Positions 35,082-43,691 of a DNA stretch of 64,000 nt are shown piece after piece. This stretch comes from CAZDRX01 sp964508225 (GTDB lineage: Bacteria; Patescibacteriota; Gracilibacteria; Peribacterales; Peribacteraceae): the NCBI GenBank assembly GCA_964508225.1, contig CAZDRX010000009.1:1-64000 (forward strand), in the 5' to 3' direction. Made by a program: the position numbers and the translations under genes. The notes under the pieces were generated by a model. The model made no database searches and had not been told where the DNA came from. It saw nothing but the letters and a program-made list of their open reading frames with translations. The stretch's first letter is position 1, and every line of letters begins with the position of its first letter.

Positions 35082-35096
35082 GCTTCAGCCTAGAAT
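35067..35096 (+). promoter_or_regulatory. Promoter of the Cys-rich histone-fold gene
   Basis: TTGTGC (35067-35072), 18 bases, TAGAAT (35091-35096). The inferred leader is about 27 bases, pyrimidine-rich and without a Shine-Dalgarno site. Confidence 0.55.
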
Positions 35097-35128
35097 CCCG
35101 TCCATCTACCCCATTTCCCCATTTCACT

Positions 35129-35293
35129 ATGGTCGTACAGTCCCACGTTAAGGAAGTTCTTGCCAAGATGGGTCTCCGCTGCGGCGGCGACTTCTGCGAT
35201 GCCCTCTCCAAGGCCTGCGAGGAGATGGTGAAGAAGGCTGCATGGCGCTGCAAGGAGAACAAGCGCCAGACGGTCTACGGCTGCGACTGCTAG
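35129..35293 (+). CDS. Cysteine-rich single histone-fold protein (DUF1931/Bd0055-like)
   Basis: The 54-residue protein starts MVVQSHVKEVLAKMG and ends KRQTVYGCDC. The order short helix, loop with GG-D-F, long central helix (DALSKACEEMVKKAAWR), then a basic stretch and R-x-T-V-x3-D matches the bacterial histone-like DUF1931/Bd0055 family, in which the end reads close to GRKTV...DL. The last helix is short or missing. Six Cys (positions 18, 23, 30, 41, 52, 54) in 54 residues are unusual for a histone. The ATG is chosen because it begins the family-like N-terminus. The gene is a stand-alone unit with its own promoter, an inverted repeat and a strong terminator. It could instead be a metal-binding small protein. 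Confidence 0.65.
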   Translation: MVVQSHVKEVLAKMGLRCGGDFCDALSKACEEMVKKAAWRCKENKRQTVYGCDC

Positions 35294-35311
35294 TTCGTAT
35301 CCAACAAAGAA

Positions 35312-35342
35312 GCCGCAAACCTCAGGGAATGCGGTTTTTTTG
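35312..35342 (+). terminator. Intrinsic terminator of the histone-fold gene
   Basis: Stem CCGCA (35313-35317) / TGCGG (35330-35334), followed by seven T (35335-35341). Confidence 0.85.
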
Positions 35343-35350
35343 TATTCTGA

Positions 35351-38053
35351 TTATCCCTGCCGCTGTTCAATCTTTCGCTGCACCGCAGTCTCGATCTCGG
35401 TCCTGATGACCTCCTCAAGGTCACCGGATGCAGGGTCGTATCCCCAGATAGAGCGCACGATGGCCGAGCGCGCCGTATCGATGCACGACTGGAAGAGACG
35501 CTCGTGGTCGTGTCCCTCAAGCAGGGCGGGGACGAGATCATGCGCAAGGGGAAGAAACCTGGCGATGAGCTGGGTAACAGCTTCCCGATGATCCGTAGCG
35601 TCGATACCTTGATGTGAACGAAAGGCAGCAAGAGCCTCATCGTTGAAACGCGGGACTCTGTCGTGACCTTTGAGAGAAAGATCGAGATGCATCTTGAGCA
35701 GACCGGCCGCGATGTCCGTGGGCGACCTGTTCTTACTGCGATGTGTGGCACTGCCGGTCTCCACGGGTCCCGATGCTCCTGACTCTGAGGACGGCCTCGG
35801 CGCTTTGACCGGCTGTGATTGCCGGTCGATCTCCGTCCTGATCGCATCTTCCACTGCACCCTGAACCGCCTCCTTGAAGGACTCATACGTCACATCGTCC
35901 GTGAATTCGAAGTTCTTGGCGGCCTGCTTGAGTGCCTGATATCCGGCGTTCTGGAGAGACCTGACAGGGAAGCGCGAATCGGGATCGTGAAGACTCTCCG
36001 CGAGCGGATACACCCACGCCATGTGCCTGCGCATGATGACCCCGATGAATTCACGGTAGTCGTAAACCTCCTCCCTGACATTCGTCGCCGCCCAGAGCAT
36101 GGCAAGAGCCTCGCGCTGCTGCGCCTGCTTCTCTGCCTCCGTGTCGACCTCCGAATGCACCTTCTCTCTCTTGGGGGAAGGTGTGAAGAGCGGGTGCTTG
36201 CGGAACTCATCGCGGATTCCCTGCTCAAGGAACTGCACGAGATCACCGTGCACCATGGGATCGTAGCGATCGGCTGAGGCACGCAGAGCCGCATCCGCAA
36301 GGCGGTGACACTCGTCTGTCGGAATCTCACTCTGTCGCTCGAATTCACGGTCCTGTTCAAGAAGCTTGCCGGGAAGCATGCGATACCGGTCACAGACGAA
36401 ATCGACGGCCTGCCGGAACGTCCAATCTGCTTTCACGGAACCGATGAGACGAAGCGTGACGGAGATGATGTAATCCTTCTGACGCTTGTCCTCGGTACGG
36501 GTGTTCACAGCAGGCGCATTCTGTACGAGCGCAAAAAGTTTCGGGCGCGTGTCGTCGATCTGAGCGGCGGGTGTCTGCGGGCGTGAAGGCACGGCCGGAA
36601 TCGCAAGACTCTGTCTCATCACGGGAGCAACCAGCGGAGTCTGGGTAATCACTGTGCTTGGCTCAGGCGGAAGATCAGGCAGTGCGGCGGCCTCGGGCGG
36701 ATCGATCATGACTGCTTCCGCTCTGTCCGTATCCGGCTTGGATTCTTCGGGAACAGCGGTATCGACGACGAGTGCTTCCTCGGAAGAGACAACCGTGGGC
36801 TCAGACGTCGTGACGGTGGCTTCTGGTGTGCTCTCCTGATCGCCTGCCACGGCTACGTTCTCCACCGTCCCCTGTACCGAAGCACCTCTCACCACGAGCT
36901 CGGCATGACGAACGCGGATCATCGCGGCGAGGTGCGCAAGCATGGGATCCTTCAGCATTTCTCCCAGATCCTCGATCACCTCGGGGAGATAGCCGAATTC
37001 ATCGAGTGCATCGAACTTCTTCAGGTCATCGATATTCAGCCGAGGCTTCTCGGTTGTACCGGCATCTCCGGTTGCCGGAGGAGCGGACGGATCTTTTTTC
37101 TCTGCCAGATCGGAAGGTGTGGGAACGGATGTCTTGGCTGTCCCTGCATACTTCTCCCTGTGATTCCGCCAGTAGTGATAGTTGGCCTCGGGCACATTGT
37201 ACGTACGGAGAATGGCCGCAAGAGAGCCACGGGCGCCCGGCCTCGCCGCACAGTAATCCACAAATGAAACAATCTGCGCGGGGTTCCACTCCTTGTAGGA
37301 ATCCGGAAGGACGGGAGCAGCGACAAGAGTCACAGCTGCCGGCACGGCCGTATTGGAACTTTCGTCGGAAGGTGGAGAAGAGGATGGATCGGATGAAGCC
37401 ACAGAAGCAGCCTCCGCTGTCGAGCGCGTCTGCAGCTTCTCACGCTGACCTTTGAGGTAGTGGTAGCGGGTTTCGGCGATGTTGTGCTCAACGCAGATTC
37501 TGCGCAGCGATCCATGCTTCTTCTCGCGCGCATCCACCTTGTCGAGGAACCGGAGTGTCTCCACAGCAGTCCAGACCGCAGGATCTGCGGGAAGCTTTCC
37601 GTTCGTTTCGGCAGGAGAAGGTGCAAGAGGAGGATCTGCGTCCACGATCGCGAGAGCGGCATCTGCAGGGGTTTGACCGTCGCTGTTCCCCACAACCACG
37701 TCCTGCTCCACGACGACGGATGACGCTGCCGGTATGTCTACGGGCAACGCCACGACTTTGAGACGAGGTTCGGGAGCACTGGCGACTTTCACGGCGGGCT
37801 TCACTCTGTCCTCTGCCACGGCGTGAATTCTGGCACGGAACTGTTCGATGACACCGATCACGCGCTCGCCATGAGCCTTCTCCGCCTTCTCACGGTCCTC
37901 ATCCACCGATGCAAGAATATGGATCGCATAGCCCAGCGTCATCTCCTTGGGGAGCTGCAGCGAGGTTCCCGCTCTGCGCAGTTCTTCCTCCAGCGTTGGC
38001 CTGCCGTCTGCCTCAGGAAGGTGGACGGATTTGTCGACAACATGACGAACCAT
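35351..38053 (-). CDS. 900-residue protein with two HTH-like and several sigma-region-2-like modules
   Basis: I do not recognise this as a named family. Two similar modules, at residues about 161-207 (WTAVETLRFLDKV ... YHYLKGQREK) and about 256-302 (WNPAQIVSFVDYC ... YHYWRNHREK), look like transposase- or Myb-type helix-turn-helix units. They are set in Pro/Ala/Ser-rich linkers. The C-terminal half has three helical segments ending in an AIRTEI-like motif: about 583-620, 675-745 (RRHMAWVYPLAESL ... SLQNAGYQALKQAAKNFEF) and 830-897. They resemble, weakly, sigma-70 region 2 (compare DLIQEGNIGLFRAVEKFD in RpoD here). No signal peptide or membrane helix is seen, so it is cytosolic. Its stop is 10 bases after the histone terminator; an export operon ends 85 bases upstream. 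Confidence 0.6.
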   Translation of the reverse strand: MVRHVVDKSVHLPEADGRPTLEEELRRAGTSLQLPKEMTLGYAIHILASVDEDREKAEKAHGERVIGVIEQFRARIHAVAEDRVKPAVKVASAPEPRLKVVALPVDIPAASSVVVEQDVVVGNSDGQTPADAALAIVDADPPLAPSPAETNGKLPADPAVWTAVETLRFLDKVDAREKKHGSLRRICVEHNIAETRYHYLKGQREKLQTRSTAEAASVASSDPSSSPPSDESSNTAVPAAVTLVAAPVLPDSYKEWNPAQIVSFVDYCAARPGARGSLAAILRTYNVPEANYHYWRNHREKYAGTAKTSVPTPSDLAEKKDPSAPPATGDAGTTEKPRLNIDDLKKFDALDEFGYLPEVIEDLGEMLKDPMLAHLAAMIRVRHAELVVRGASVQGTVENVAVAGDQESTPEATVTTSEPTVVSSEEALVVDTAVPEESKPDTDRAEAVMIDPPEAAALPDLPPEPSTVITQTPLVAPVMRQSLAIPAVPSRPQTPAAQIDDTRPKLFALVQNAPAVNTRTEDKRQKDYIISVTLRLIGSVKADWTFRQAVDFVCDRYRMLPGKLLEQDREFERQSEIPTDECHRLADAALRASADRYDPMVHGDLVQFLEQGIRDEFRKHPLFTPSPKREKVHSEVDTEAEKQAQQREALAMLWAATNVREEVYDYREFIGVIMRRHMAWVYPLAESLHDPDSRFPVRSLQNAGYQALKQAAKNFEFTDDVTYESFKEAVQGAVEDAIRTEIDRQSQPVKAPRPSSESGASGPVETGSATHRSKNRSPTDIAAGLLKMHLDLSLKGHDRVPRFNDEALAAFRSHQGIDATDHREAVTQLIARFLPLAHDLVPALLEGHDHERLFQSCIDTARSAIVRSIWGYDPASGDLEEVIRTEIETAVQRKIEQRQG

Positions 38054-38137
38054 GGAGGCGGAGCGTATCGGAAATTATGACCTTCGCAAGGATCAGAAAG
38101 AGAGCGAGCCGGAAATCTGCGAGTCACTCACGAAAGA

Positions 38138-39352
38138 TCACTCGTAACGCAAAGCTTCCATCGGACTGAGAAGCGACGCCTTGCGTGCCGGATACAGACC
38201 GAAGATGAGTCCGGTTCCGACCGCCATGATGAGCGCGAGGATGATGGACCAGCCCGAGAGTGCAAACGTGATGGCTCCGAGAACCTTGGCCGCGACCTGT
38301 GTCAGGAACCATCCGAGGAAGACACCGATGATGAGACCAATCACTCCCCCGCTCACCGTGAGGCTGACGGCCTCGAAGAGAAACTGGAGGAGGATGTCCT
38401 TCCGCGTGGCTCCGAGCGCTTTCCTGAGGCCGATCTCTTTCGTCCGTTCGGTGACGGACACGAGCATGATGTTCATGATGCCGATCCCGCCAACGAGGAG
38501 ACTGATGGCAGCGACGAGCGCAAGGAACACGGTCAGACCGAGTGTGACGGCACCGATCGTCTCGGTAGCCTGTTCGGCACTGCGTGCCATGAAGTCGTCC
38601 TTGTCCGGATCGTTCTCCGGATTCTTGATATGGTGACGCTGCCTGAGCAACTCGGTGATGTCCTGCTTGCCGAGCTCGGGATCTCCGATGGAATGCATCG
38701 CGACGTAGCTGAGCGTGCGCTGTCCGGTGACGGCACGCGCCGTGGTGAACGGGACGAGGACCATCTTGTCGAAATCCTGCAGGAGGAGCGACCCCTTGAA
38801 CTGGAGCACACCGACGACCGTAAACGACGAATCCCCGATCGTGATCCGTTTGCCGAGAGGCTCCGCATTACCGAACAGATCTTCTGCAGTCAGTGAGCCG
38901 ATGACGGCGACGCTGAGCGCACCCTGCTCGTCGCTGTCATCCAGTTCGCGCCCCTGCGCCACCGTGAGCCCGTAGATTTTGGAGAAATCATGCGGCGCGC
39001 CGAAAATGAGCGGTGTCACCTCCTCCTTGCCGTACGTGATCGTCTTGCCGACGAGGATGACTGGTGACACATCCTCCACGGTGGAGAGTCCTTTGATCGC
39101 GATATAGTCGTCGTACGTCAGACTGTTGAGGTTCCCGCCGAACTTCTCCAGTCCGGACGGAATGATCTCCAGCATGTTGGTCCCGATGGACTCGATTTGT
39201 GTGAGGATGTAGTTCTGGAACGTCTTGCCCATCGAGACCATGAGCACGACAGAGGCGACACCGATGATGATGCCGAGCATGGTGAGCAGCGACCGGTTCT
39301 TGTTGACCAGAATCGCTTTGGCAGCCGCGCGGGTGGTATCTGAGAGGAGCAT
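38138..39352 (-). CDS. MacB-like ABC transporter permease (second of two)
   Basis: The 404-residue protein has an N-terminal membrane helix (LLTMLGIIIGVASVVLMVSMG), a periplasm-type MacB_PCD domain (about 45-240, with PLGKRITIGDSSFTVVGVL) and three C-terminal FtsX-type helices (LGLTVFLALVAAISLLVGGIGIMNIM onward, with the family motif TERTKEIGLRKALGATR). It ends in ALRYE, like its neighbour. It is about as similar to the upstream permease as tandem paralogues are, so the two probably form a heterodimer. MacB-type systems act as mechanotransmitters exporting peptides, lipids or toxins. Confidence 0.9.
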   Translation of the reverse strand: MLLSDTTRAAAKAILVNKNRSLLTMLGIIIGVASVVLMVSMGKTFQNYILTQIESIGTNMLEIIPSGLEKFGGNLNSLTYDDYIAIKGLSTVEDVSPVILVGKTITYGKEEVTPLIFGAPHDFSKIYGLTVAQGRELDDSDEQGALSVAVIGSLTAEDLFGNAEPLGKRITIGDSSFTVVGVLQFKGSLLLQDFDKMVLVPFTTARAVTGQRTLSYVAMHSIGDPELGKQDITELLRQRHHIKNPENDPDKDDFMARSAEQATETIGAVTLGLTVFLALVAAISLLVGGIGIMNIMLVSVTERTKEIGLRKALGATRKDILLQFLFEAVSLTVSGGVIGLIIGVFLGWFLTQVAAKVLGAITFALSGWSIILALIMAVGTGLIFGLYPARKASLLSPMEALRYE

Positions 39353-39355
39353 GAA

Positions 39356-40582
39356 TTATTCGTAACGGAGGGCTTCGATGGGATGGAGGCTGGCGGCGTA
39401 GCGCGCGGGAGAGAGTCCGAAGACGACGCCCGTGATCATCGACATGAAGAAGGAGGCGATGATGGCCTGCATGGAGACCGCAAATGCGTACGTGACGAGA
39501 AGTTTCTTCACGATGAGCGCAATGAGGTACGCAAGCCCGATCCCGCCGACGATGCCGATCATGCCACCGAGCACCGTAAGGATCACGGCTTCGGTGAGGA
39601 ATTGGAGGAGGATATCCCTGCGCATGGCTCCCAGGGCTTTGCGGAGTCCGATCTCCTGTGTGCGCTCCGAGACGGAGACAAGCATGATGTTCATGATCCC
39701 GATGCCGCCGACGATGAGGGAGATGGCGGCGATGGTGGTGATGAACATCGTGAGTCCGACGGAGACGGAGCCGAGAATCTGGTTCGCCTGTTCCGAAGAG
39801 TGCACGACGAAGTCGTCTTTCTTCTCATCGTCCTTCGGGTTGTCGATGCCGTGGCGGCGGCGGAGGAGCGACTTCACATCGTCGAACGCGAGATCGAAGC
39901 TGCCGGTCGCAAGCATGGTGAGATAGTTCAGATGCTTCTGACCCGTGACTTCCTTCGCCACCGTGAAGGGGACGTAAATGCGTTCGTCGGCATTCTGGAA
40001 GAACTGCGAGCCGATGGGTTTGGCCACACCGACGACGGTGAAGTGATTGTCCCCGACCCTCAGACGCTTCCCGAGCGGATCGGTGTTGCCGAAAAACTTC
40101 TCCGCAGTGTCATGTCCGAGCACGGCATAGGCCTTGCCGCCGTCGATATCGTCCTTGTCGAGGAGGCGACCTTCGGCGGGGCTGATGTTCTGGTTCTTGA
40201 AGAAATTCTCCACGACACCGAACACCTGCGGCGTGCCCTCGACGCTGCCGTACGACGTGGTGCCGGGGATGAAGATGACAGGTGCGACACTCGCGATCGT
40301 CCGGAGCTGCTCGAGCTCACGGAGATCCTCGAACGTGAGGCTGTCGTGACCGGCCGAAATGGCAGCGGCTCCGCCCCCCTGTGTGCCGGGGAAGATCACC
40401 ATGCTCTTCGGGCCGAGACTTGAGATCTGGCTGAGGATGACGCCCTCCATACTCTGACCGACGGAACTCATGAGGACGACCGCACCGACACCGATGATGA
40501 TGCCGAGCATCGTGAGAAGGGAGCGCATCGGATTCACGGTCACGCCCTTCAGAGAGGCACGCAGGGAATCGCGGAATGTCAT
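39356..40582 (-). CDS. MacB-like ABC transporter permease (first of two)
   Basis: The 408-residue protein has the same build as the downstream paralogue: N-terminal helix (LLTMLGIIIGVGAVVLM), MacB_PCD domain (with DPLGKRLRVGDNHFTVVGVA), and an FtsX core with SERTQEIGLRKALGAMRRDILLQFL, ending in IEALRYE. It sits 3 bases downstream of the ATPase gene and 3 bases upstream of the second permease, so all are one transcription unit. Confidence 0.9.
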   Translation of the reverse strand: MTFRDSLRASLKGVTVNPMRSLLTMLGIIIGVGAVVLMSSVGQSMEGVILSQISSLGPKSMVIFPGTQGGGAAAISAGHDSLTFEDLRELEQLRTIASVAPVIFIPGTTSYGSVEGTPQVFGVVENFFKNQNISPAEGRLLDKDDIDGGKAYAVLGHDTAEKFFGNTDPLGKRLRVGDNHFTVVGVAKPIGSQFFQNADERIYVPFTVAKEVTGQKHLNYLTMLATGSFDLAFDDVKSLLRRRHGIDNPKDDEKKDDFVVHSSEQANQILGSVSVGLTMFITTIAAISLIVGGIGIMNIMLVSVSERTQEIGLRKALGAMRRDILLQFLTEAVILTVLGGMIGIVGGIGLAYLIALIVKKLLVTYAFAVSMQAIIASFFMSMITGVVFGLSPARYAASLHPIEALRYE

Positions 40583-40584
40583 GA

Positions 40585-41316
40585 TTATTTCAGGGAATCG
40601 GTGGTGCCGGCCATGACACGCTTGAAATCGGAAGAGTCGCTGAAGATGCGTCCGTCCTTGATATGGACGATGCGCCTCGCATGTTCCGCAGTCGTACGCT
40701 CGTGCGTGACGAGAATGATCGTGTGTCCTTCTTCATTCAGCTTCTGGAGTGCCTGCATGACGGCAACACCGGAGGCCGAGTCCAGGTTTCCTGTCGGCTC
40801 ATCCGCGAAGATCACATCGGGATCGGTCACGAGAGAACGCGCAATGGCCACGCGCTGTTTCTGTCCACCGGAGAGCTGGTTGCTGAGATATCCCTTGCGA
40901 TCACCGAGACCGACGATTTCGATCGCCCTCATCGCGCGCTTCTCACGTTCGGCCACGGGAATCGCGGGATGGTAGAGGAGCGGGAGCATGACATTCTCGA
41001 GCACTGTGGTGCGCGGAAGGAGATTGAACGCCTGAAAGACAAAGCTCACGCGCGTCGCGCGGATACGTGCGAGTTCGTCGTCATTGAATGCCTGCGTGAT
41101 CTGACCCTGAAAGAGATACCGGCCTGACGTGTAACTGTCGAGGAAGCCGAGGATGTGCATGAGTGTGGACTTGCCGGAGCCGGACGGGCCCATGATCGCG
41201 ACGAACTCGCCCTTCTCGATCTTCATATTGATATCGAAGAGCACGGGCGTAACGACTTGGTCGTTCACGTACGACTTGCAGAGATCCCGGGTTTCGATGA
41301 GAGGAACGTTGGCCAT
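40585..41316 (-). CDS. MacB-like ABC transporter ATP-binding protein
   Basis: The 243-residue ATPase of the MacB/LolD class has Walker A GPSGSGKST, Q-loop in VFQAFNLLPRTTVLENV, signature LSGGQKQRVAIARSL, Walker B VIFADEPTGNLD and the switch His in LVTHE. It starts at the stop codon of the HlyD gene (one-base overlap at 41316). It powers the two-permease complex. Confidence 0.95.
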   Translation of the reverse strand: MANVPLIETRDLCKSYVNDQVVTPVLFDINMKIEKGEFVAIMGPSGSGKSTLMHILGFLDSYTSGRYLFQGQITQAFNDDELARIRATRVSFVFQAFNLLPRTTVLENVMLPLLYHPAIPVAEREKRAMRAIEIVGLGDRKGYLSNQLSGGQKQRVAIARSLVTDPDVIFADEPTGNLDSASGVAVMQALQKLNEEGHTIILVTHERTTAEHARRIVHIKDGRIFSDSSDFKRVMAGTTDSLK

Positions 41317-43112
41317 TACTGTTTGATGAGAACAATCACGGTTTCTCCCTCTTTGATACCGGTGACTTCGAGCTGACCGCCTTCGCCTTCCATACCCGTA
41401 TCCACGGAGCGCTCGTCGTAATTCACGCCGTCATCTTTGAGGATGCGGACGACCTTCGTGCCATCGGCCTTCTCGACAACGGAGCGCAGCGGCACGGAGA
41501 CGACATCGGATCTGAATCCTGTAACCACCTCGGCATCGCCGGTCATACCGACTTTGAAGTTCTCCATCACGGTCGTGAAGTCGAGCTTGATGCGGTACTT
41601 CGAGACGCCGTCTTTGTCCGTCGAGGCCGTATCGATCTCATTCACACGGAGATCGAACGGCATGCCGCGGAACGCGTCGAGGACGACCGAGCCGCTCATG
41701 CCGAGCTGCACCTTGGGAATGTCCACTTCGGAGAGGAACATCTCGATGCGGTACGGCGAATTGCCGAGCATGGTGACGGAAGCCTCTGCGGAGGGACGGA
41801 TTTCGCCGACTTTCACATTCACCTTCGTGACGAGCCCGTCCACGGGAGCGATGAGAATCGTATCGTGGAACTGGGAAGCCGCTCTCGCGAGATCGGCCTG
41901 TGCCTGATTCACACGGGCACGCGCGGCATCGATATCAGTCTGACGTGCGCCGGCCTTCTTCAGATCCAGCTGTGCCTGATCGATCTGCAGAGATGTCTGG
42001 TACGTGAGAATATCAGCCTTGGCTTTGTCGCGGACACCCTGCGTACTCACGATCTGCGCCTGCTGCGCGGAGATGCGCGTGTCGTACGTGGCCGACGCGT
42101 CCTGAAAGGACTTCGTGGTGGAGTCCATCGTGGAGAGCGCCGTCTGGACGTAGGACTTCTGTGTGGCGATCGTCGTCTTGTTCGTCTCCTTCGAGGTGTT
42201 CGTAAAGTAGCTCGTGAGCTGGAGTGTGGAGACAATGTCGTATGCACGGTTCATGATGTCCGTCGTATTGGAGACGGCACTGCGTGCCTGACCGAGCTTC
42301 TGGAGCGCGTCCGTATAACTCGCCGGCGCACTGTTCATCTGAAGCGAGGAGATCGTGACGAGCATCGACTGCATGTTGGCCTGCAGCGAGTCGTAGCCCG
42401 CCGGCGAACCTTTCACGACGGCATCGTTGACATCGTTGGCGCTAAAGACTCCCTGTACGGCCTGGATCGCCGTCTTCGACGTTGCAAGCTGCTGCGAGAT
42501 GATGCTTCCCACCGTGCCGACCTGACCCGAGAGGGACGTGTCGGCTTCACGCTTGAGTGCATCGAGTTGTTCCTGCGCGGTCTTCAGTCCGTCCTCGGCA
42601 TTCCGGAGCGTCTGCTGCGCGCCTTCGAGCGAGGCCTTCTTGTTGGCCACCGATGCCTCGGCGATGAGGATGTCCTCGGGGCGGCTTCCTTCCTGCAGTG
42701 CCTGAAGCGCTGCCTTCGCCGACTGCACCGAAGCGCTCGCACTGGCTACGCTCGCCGCGAGTGTGCCGGAACGCAGTGCTGCCAGCTTCTGTCCTGCCTT
42801 CACACGATCACCTTCTTTCACATACACACCGGCGACGACATCAAGTGTCGGAAACTGGAGAGCGAGATCCTTCTCGGAGACGACTGTACCGACAGCTTCC
42901 ACCGTCTGTTTCAGGTCGCCGCGGAGAGCGGCGGCCGTGACATAGACAGGCTTGGACGGCCTCGTGATGCCATACACCGCAAAGGCGATGAGCAGAACAA
43001 CCGATGAAGCAATCGTGACCTTGAGGTGCTTTCTGAGGAAGCGGAGGATCACGAGGAGCTTGGACCAGAAAAGTCCGAGGAGAGAGAGCGTGCGGGAGAG
43101 AACAGCGTGCAT
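41316..43112 (-). CDS. HlyD/MacA-family membrane fusion protein
   Basis: The 598-residue protein has one N-terminal membrane helix (about 34-50, VTIASSVVLLIAFAVYGI), a biotinyl-lipoyl half motif (LQFPTLDVVAGVYVKEGDRVKAGQKLA), a long coiled-coil hairpin region (about 120-400, with several Gln/Ala-rich heptads) and the second lipoyl half plus beta-barrel (TILIAPVDGLVTKVNVKVGE; GMSGSVVLDAF; VSVPLRSVVEKADG). It is longer than MacA because the hairpin is extended. In a cell with no outer membrane it may reach through the wall or S-layer. It is first in the transporter operon. Confidence 0.9.
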   Translation of the reverse strand: MHAVLSRTLSLLGLFWSKLLVILRFLRKHLKVTIASSVVLLIAFAVYGITRPSKPVYVTAAALRGDLKQTVEAVGTVVSEKDLALQFPTLDVVAGVYVKEGDRVKAGQKLAALRSGTLAASVASASASVQSAKAALQALQEGSRPEDILIAEASVANKKASLEGAQQTLRNAEDGLKTAQEQLDALKREADTSLSGQVGTVGSIISQQLATSKTAIQAVQGVFSANDVNDAVVKGSPAGYDSLQANMQSMLVTISSLQMNSAPASYTDALQKLGQARSAVSNTTDIMNRAYDIVSTLQLTSYFTNTSKETNKTTIATQKSYVQTALSTMDSTTKSFQDASATYDTRISAQQAQIVSTQGVRDKAKADILTYQTSLQIDQAQLDLKKAGARQTDIDAARARVNQAQADLARAASQFHDTILIAPVDGLVTKVNVKVGEIRPSAEASVTMLGNSPYRIEMFLSEVDIPKVQLGMSGSVVLDAFRGMPFDLRVNEIDTASTDKDGVSKYRIKLDFTTVMENFKVGMTGDAEVVTGFRSDVVSVPLRSVVEKADGTKVVRILKDDGVNYDERSVDTGMEGEGGQLEVTGIKEGETVIVLIKQ

Positions 43113-43141
43113 AAACAGAGAGGATACGGGGGTACTGGAAG

Positions 43142-43579
43142 CTAAGACGAAGTACGGGCGATAACCTTGCGGAGAATCTGGAGCAGAGCCTCCTGATCAG
43201 CGGCCGGAAGTTTGCCGAGGATTTCGGCGAAGATCTTACGGCGTTCGGTCATTTTCCGCTTGAGAATTTTCATGCCGCTGGGAGAAATACTCAGCCGGAC
43301 GAGACGGCGGTTGATTTCATCATGGACGCGGGCGACGTAGCCGAGCTTCACAAGACGGTCGATGAACGAGGTCGCAGAAGGCGAGGTGACACGGAGGGCA
43401 TCAGCGAGTTCCTTCATCGTGATGCCGGGCTTCTCCTGAATAACGAGAAGAGCATGAAGCTGACCCATGTGAATCTCTCCCGTATCGCACATGAGCATGC
43501 GCTTGCGCATGACACGACCGAGGTCGTACACGGACTGCATGAGGCCGTCGATACCGGTGTCAGAGACGGTTTGAGTCAT
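43142..43579 (-). CDS. MarR-family transcriptional regulator
   Basis: The 145-residue winged-helix protein has the recognition region ITMKELADALRVTSPSATSFIDRLVKLGYVAR and a wing with HDEINRRLVRLSISPSGMKIL. It sits 29 bases upstream of the HlyD gene and in the same direction, so it probably controls the export operon. ATG 43579 is chosen; a GTG at 43585 is possible. A perfect palindrome overlaps its promoter, as expected for autorepression. Confidence 0.93.
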   Translation of the reverse strand: MTQTVSDTGIDGLMQSVYDLGRVMRKRMLMCDTGEIHMGQLHALLVIQEKPGITMKELADALRVTSPSATSFIDRLVKLGYVARVHDEINRRLVRLSISPSGMKILKRKMTERRKIFAEILGKLPAADQEALLQILRKVIARTSS

Positions 43580-43583
43580 AAAC

Positions 43584-43625
43584 ACTTAGATGGCCTAAGT
43601 ATAAGGATCATGAATCGAATGTCAA
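43584..43625 (-). promoter_or_regulatory. marR-operon promoter with palindromic operator
   Basis: Minus strand TTGACA (43620-43625), 16 bases, TATACT (43598-43603). The palindrome ACTTAG-ATGGC-CTAAGT (43584-43600) covers the end of the -10 and the start point. A 17-bp palindrome is the expected size of a MarR site. Confidence 0.75.
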
Positions 43626-43691
43626 TCCCGTCTCCCCTGAGATGGATGATTTGTTTGACATGGCGGTGTCTGTCCTCAAAAATGCCTGCCA

